8,279 nucleotides of DNA from an uncultured Amylibacter sp. (GTDB lineage: Bacteria > Pseudomonadota > Alphaproteobacteria > Rhodobacterales > Rhodobacteraceae): contig CALLAV010000087.1 in the NCBI GenBank assembly GCA_938001995.1, positions 1 to 8,279 of the forward strand, in the 5' to 3' direction. The stretch's first letter is position 1, and every line of letters begins with the position of its first letter. Under the pieces are notes generated by a model. It saw only the letters and a program-made list of their open reading frames with translations, had not been told where the DNA came from and did not search any database. Below are positions 6,709 to 8,279 of the stretch, piece after piece. Both the position numbers and the translations under genes were made by a program.

Positions 6709-8219
6709 CAATTATCAGACGTGACCAGAAAACCAGCGGGAGAGGACACAGAATGAGGCTCGGCAAAGGCCAGTACGCCGTCATAGCCAAGGTTGCGCCC
6801 GATGCCTGACTGCTTGAATCCGCCAAAAGGCCCACGCCCATCTTGGGCCATTGGGCCATGACCGTTTACATAAGTATAGCCCGCCTCAATCCGGCGCGAC
6901 AGGTGCATGGCGCGGTCAGGATCTTCGGTCCAGACCGAAGAACACAGACCAAAGATGCTGTCGTTGGCGGCGGCAATCGCCTCATCCTCGGTCTTGAATT
7001 TCAGGATTGGCAGGCACGGGCCGAATTGTTCGTTGCGCACCATCGACAGTTCGGGATCGGCGTCATAGACCAAGGCGGGTTTTTGAAAATAGCCACCACC
7101 GTTGTACAACTCTTCGTCGGGAACTTGGCCGCACTCCTTTAGGTCGGCGCCCTTAGCGCGCGCCTCTGCGATCATGTCGGTCACAACCTTGAATTGGCGC
7201 GCGTTATTGACCGGGCCCATGGTGGTTTCCGGCAGCAACCCATCGCCGACAACGGCACGTTCACAGGCCGCGGTAAACCCGTCGACAACCTCGTCATAGC
7301 GGCTTTCGTGCACATATAGCCGTTTCATCGCCATGCAAATTTGCCCCGATGACCCGAAGGCGCCCCAATACATCTTGTCAAAGACTTCATCGCTCAGCGA
7401 CACATCTTCCAGCATAAGCGCTGCGTCATTGCCACCCAGTTCAAGTGTTACGGGCGTCAAGTTATCTGCCGCAACTTTCATCACGTGTTTGCCGACACCG
7501 ACGGATCCAGTGAAATTGACCATCCGCACCAAAGGATGCCCGGTCAGTGTGTCGCCAATTTCCTTGGCGTCGCCGGTGATGATATTGATCACACCAGGCG
7601 GCAGCATATCGGCAATGATCTGCAACGTCAGAACGGGTGCCATCGCACTGTCCTCGGACGGCTTCACCACAACAGTGTTACCCGTGACAAGCGCCTGAGG
7701 CAGCTTGGCCCCAAGGATCGACAACGGCCAGTTCCATGGCACAATCAACGCAGCCACACCGCGCGGCTGGCGCATGATGATGGTGTCGAATTGCGGGCCA
7801 ACCTCTGCGGGGCCCATGACCTCGTCTATGGCCATTCGTTCGCCATAGGCAGCCGCCTGCATAAAGCGATCACCAAGTCGCGACATTTCCAGCAAGGTCT
7901 CACGGGCGATCTTGCCATGTTCGCGGGTAAACAAGCGTGAACGGTATTTGACGTCGTCTTCATCTGCCGTCAGGGCTTTGGCAATGTCGCGCAACTGTTT
8001 GGCGCGTTCTTTGAAACCCAATTCAGCCCACGCGGGGAAGGCATCATGCGCGGCCTCTACGGCGGTATTCATATCCTCTCGCGTAGCGGCGGCGGCATGA
8101 CCGACAAGCTCTGAGGGGCGGGCCGGGTTGTATAGGTCGTAGACCGCACCATTGGACGCGGCCCGGGTTTCCCCGTTTATCACGATCTGCGTTGTGATGA
8201 CTTGATCCATATTGCTCAT
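6708..8219 (-). CDS. Aldehyde dehydrogenase, NAD(P)-dependent
   Basis: A 503-residue member of the aldehyde dehydrogenase superfamily, normal length, predicted to oxidise an aldehyde to the carboxylic acid in the cytoplasm. Motifs in order: PWNWP at 161-165 with the oxyanion-hole N163; KPSE at 186-189 for cofactor binding; FTGSVGVG at 236-243 for the dinucleotide; LELGGND at 259-265 with general base E260; and the nucleophile C295 in SGQICM. A conserved NEQFGP block and the C-terminal PFGGFKQSGIGR complete the family pattern, so it looks intact. The ATG at 8219 has AGGA at 8227-8230, 7 bases upstream; M4 is a less likely start. Its stop overlaps the P450 ATG (TGATG), indicating coupled translation. 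Neighbouring P450 and SDR genes suggest it handles an aldehyde made in the same pathway. The substrate cannot be told from the sequence. Confidence 0.95.
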   Translation of the reverse strand: MSNMDQVITTQIVINGETRAASNGAVYDLYNPARPSELVGHAAAATREDMNTAVEAAHDAFPAWAELGFKERAKQLRDIAKALTADEDDVKYRSRLFTREHGKIARETLLEMSRLGDRFMQAAAYGERMAIDEVMGPAEVGPQFDTIIMRQPRGVAALIVPWNWPLSILGAKLPQALVTGNTVVVKPSEDSAMAPVLTLQIIADMLPPGVINIITGDAKEIGDTLTGHPLVRMVNFTGSVGVGKHVMKVAADNLTPVTLELGGNDAALMLEDVSLSDEVFDKMYWGAFGSSGQICMAMKRLYVHESRYDEVVDGFTAACERAVVGDGLLPETTMGPVNNARQFKVVTDMIAEARAKGADLKECGQVPDEELYNGGGYFQKPALVYDADPELSMVRNEQFGPCLPILKFKTEDEAIAAANDSIFGLCSSVWTEDPDRAMHLSRRIEAGYTYVNGHGPMAQDGRGPFGGFKQSGIGRNLGYDGVLAFAEPHSVSSPAGFLVTSDN

Positions 8220-8237
8220 GGTGCGGTCCTATGCTGG

Positions 8238-8279
8238 TTAGAATTTACCTTGATTGTTCCATTGTTCAGGCGCGAGGAT
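8238..8279 (-). CDS. Possible C-terminal end of an upstream gene (partial)
   Basis: The minus strand enters the window with an open frame of 13 codons and a TAA at 8238-8240. It encodes ILAPEQWNNQGKF and ends 18 bases before the aldehyde dehydrogenase ATG. The spacing matches the rest of the operon, so this may be the tail of another co-transcribed gene. A second frame is also open and would end at the TGA overlapping the aldehyde dehydrogenase ATG (ATGA), so the choice of frame is uncertain. The segment could equally be non-coding leader. It is too short to identify. Confidence 0.3.
   Translation of the reverse strand: MLAPEQWNNQGKF

Overview
All genes in this window lie on the minus strand, so transcription runs from high to low coordinates. 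They are packed like one operon: junctions are 1- to 8-base overlaps or gaps of 3 to 50 bases, and I see no terminator or divergent gene. The base composition (moderately GC-rich by eye, not computed), the TRAP-type transporter and the gene mix suggest a proteobacterium, most likely an alphaproteobacterium of the Roseobacter/Rhodobacterales type. That assignment is inference.

In order of transcription the window holds: a possible C-terminal scrap of an upstream gene (8238-8279); an NAD(P)-dependent aldehyde dehydrogenase (6708-8219); a cytochrome P450 (5497-6708) broken by one in-frame TGA between the ExxR and heme-Cys motifs; a tandem two-domain OsmC-like protein (4312-5493); a small Tat-exported protein of unknown function (3698-4261); a four-helix cytochrome b561 (3130-3654); a short-chain dehydrogenase of the 3-alpha-hydroxysteroid dehydrogenase-like type (2334-3104); an unannotated 43-residue ORF (2210-2341) filling the only sizeable 'gap'; an alkyl-sulfatase-like metallo-beta-lactamase-fold hydrolase with a TTG start (944-2206); and the N-terminal 316 residues of a fused TRAP transporter permease that runs off the left edge (1-947).

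Read together, this looks like a catabolic or modifying operon for an imported organic molecule. The TRAP permease would bring in a substrate, possibly an acid or sulfate ester. The MBL-fold hydrolase could remove a sulfate or similar group. The P450 (if functional), SDR and aldehyde dehydrogenase would carry out hydroxylation and stepwise alcohol/aldehyde oxidation. Cytochrome b561 and the Tat-exported protein suggest a membrane-to-periplasm redox branch. The substrate cannot be read from the sequence. No regulator, ferredoxin, ferredoxin reductase or TRAP solute-binding protein is in the window.

The points most worth a second look are the single premature stop in an otherwise intact P450, the translationally coupled 43-residue ORF, and the pairing of a Tat-exported orphan protein with cytochrome b561.
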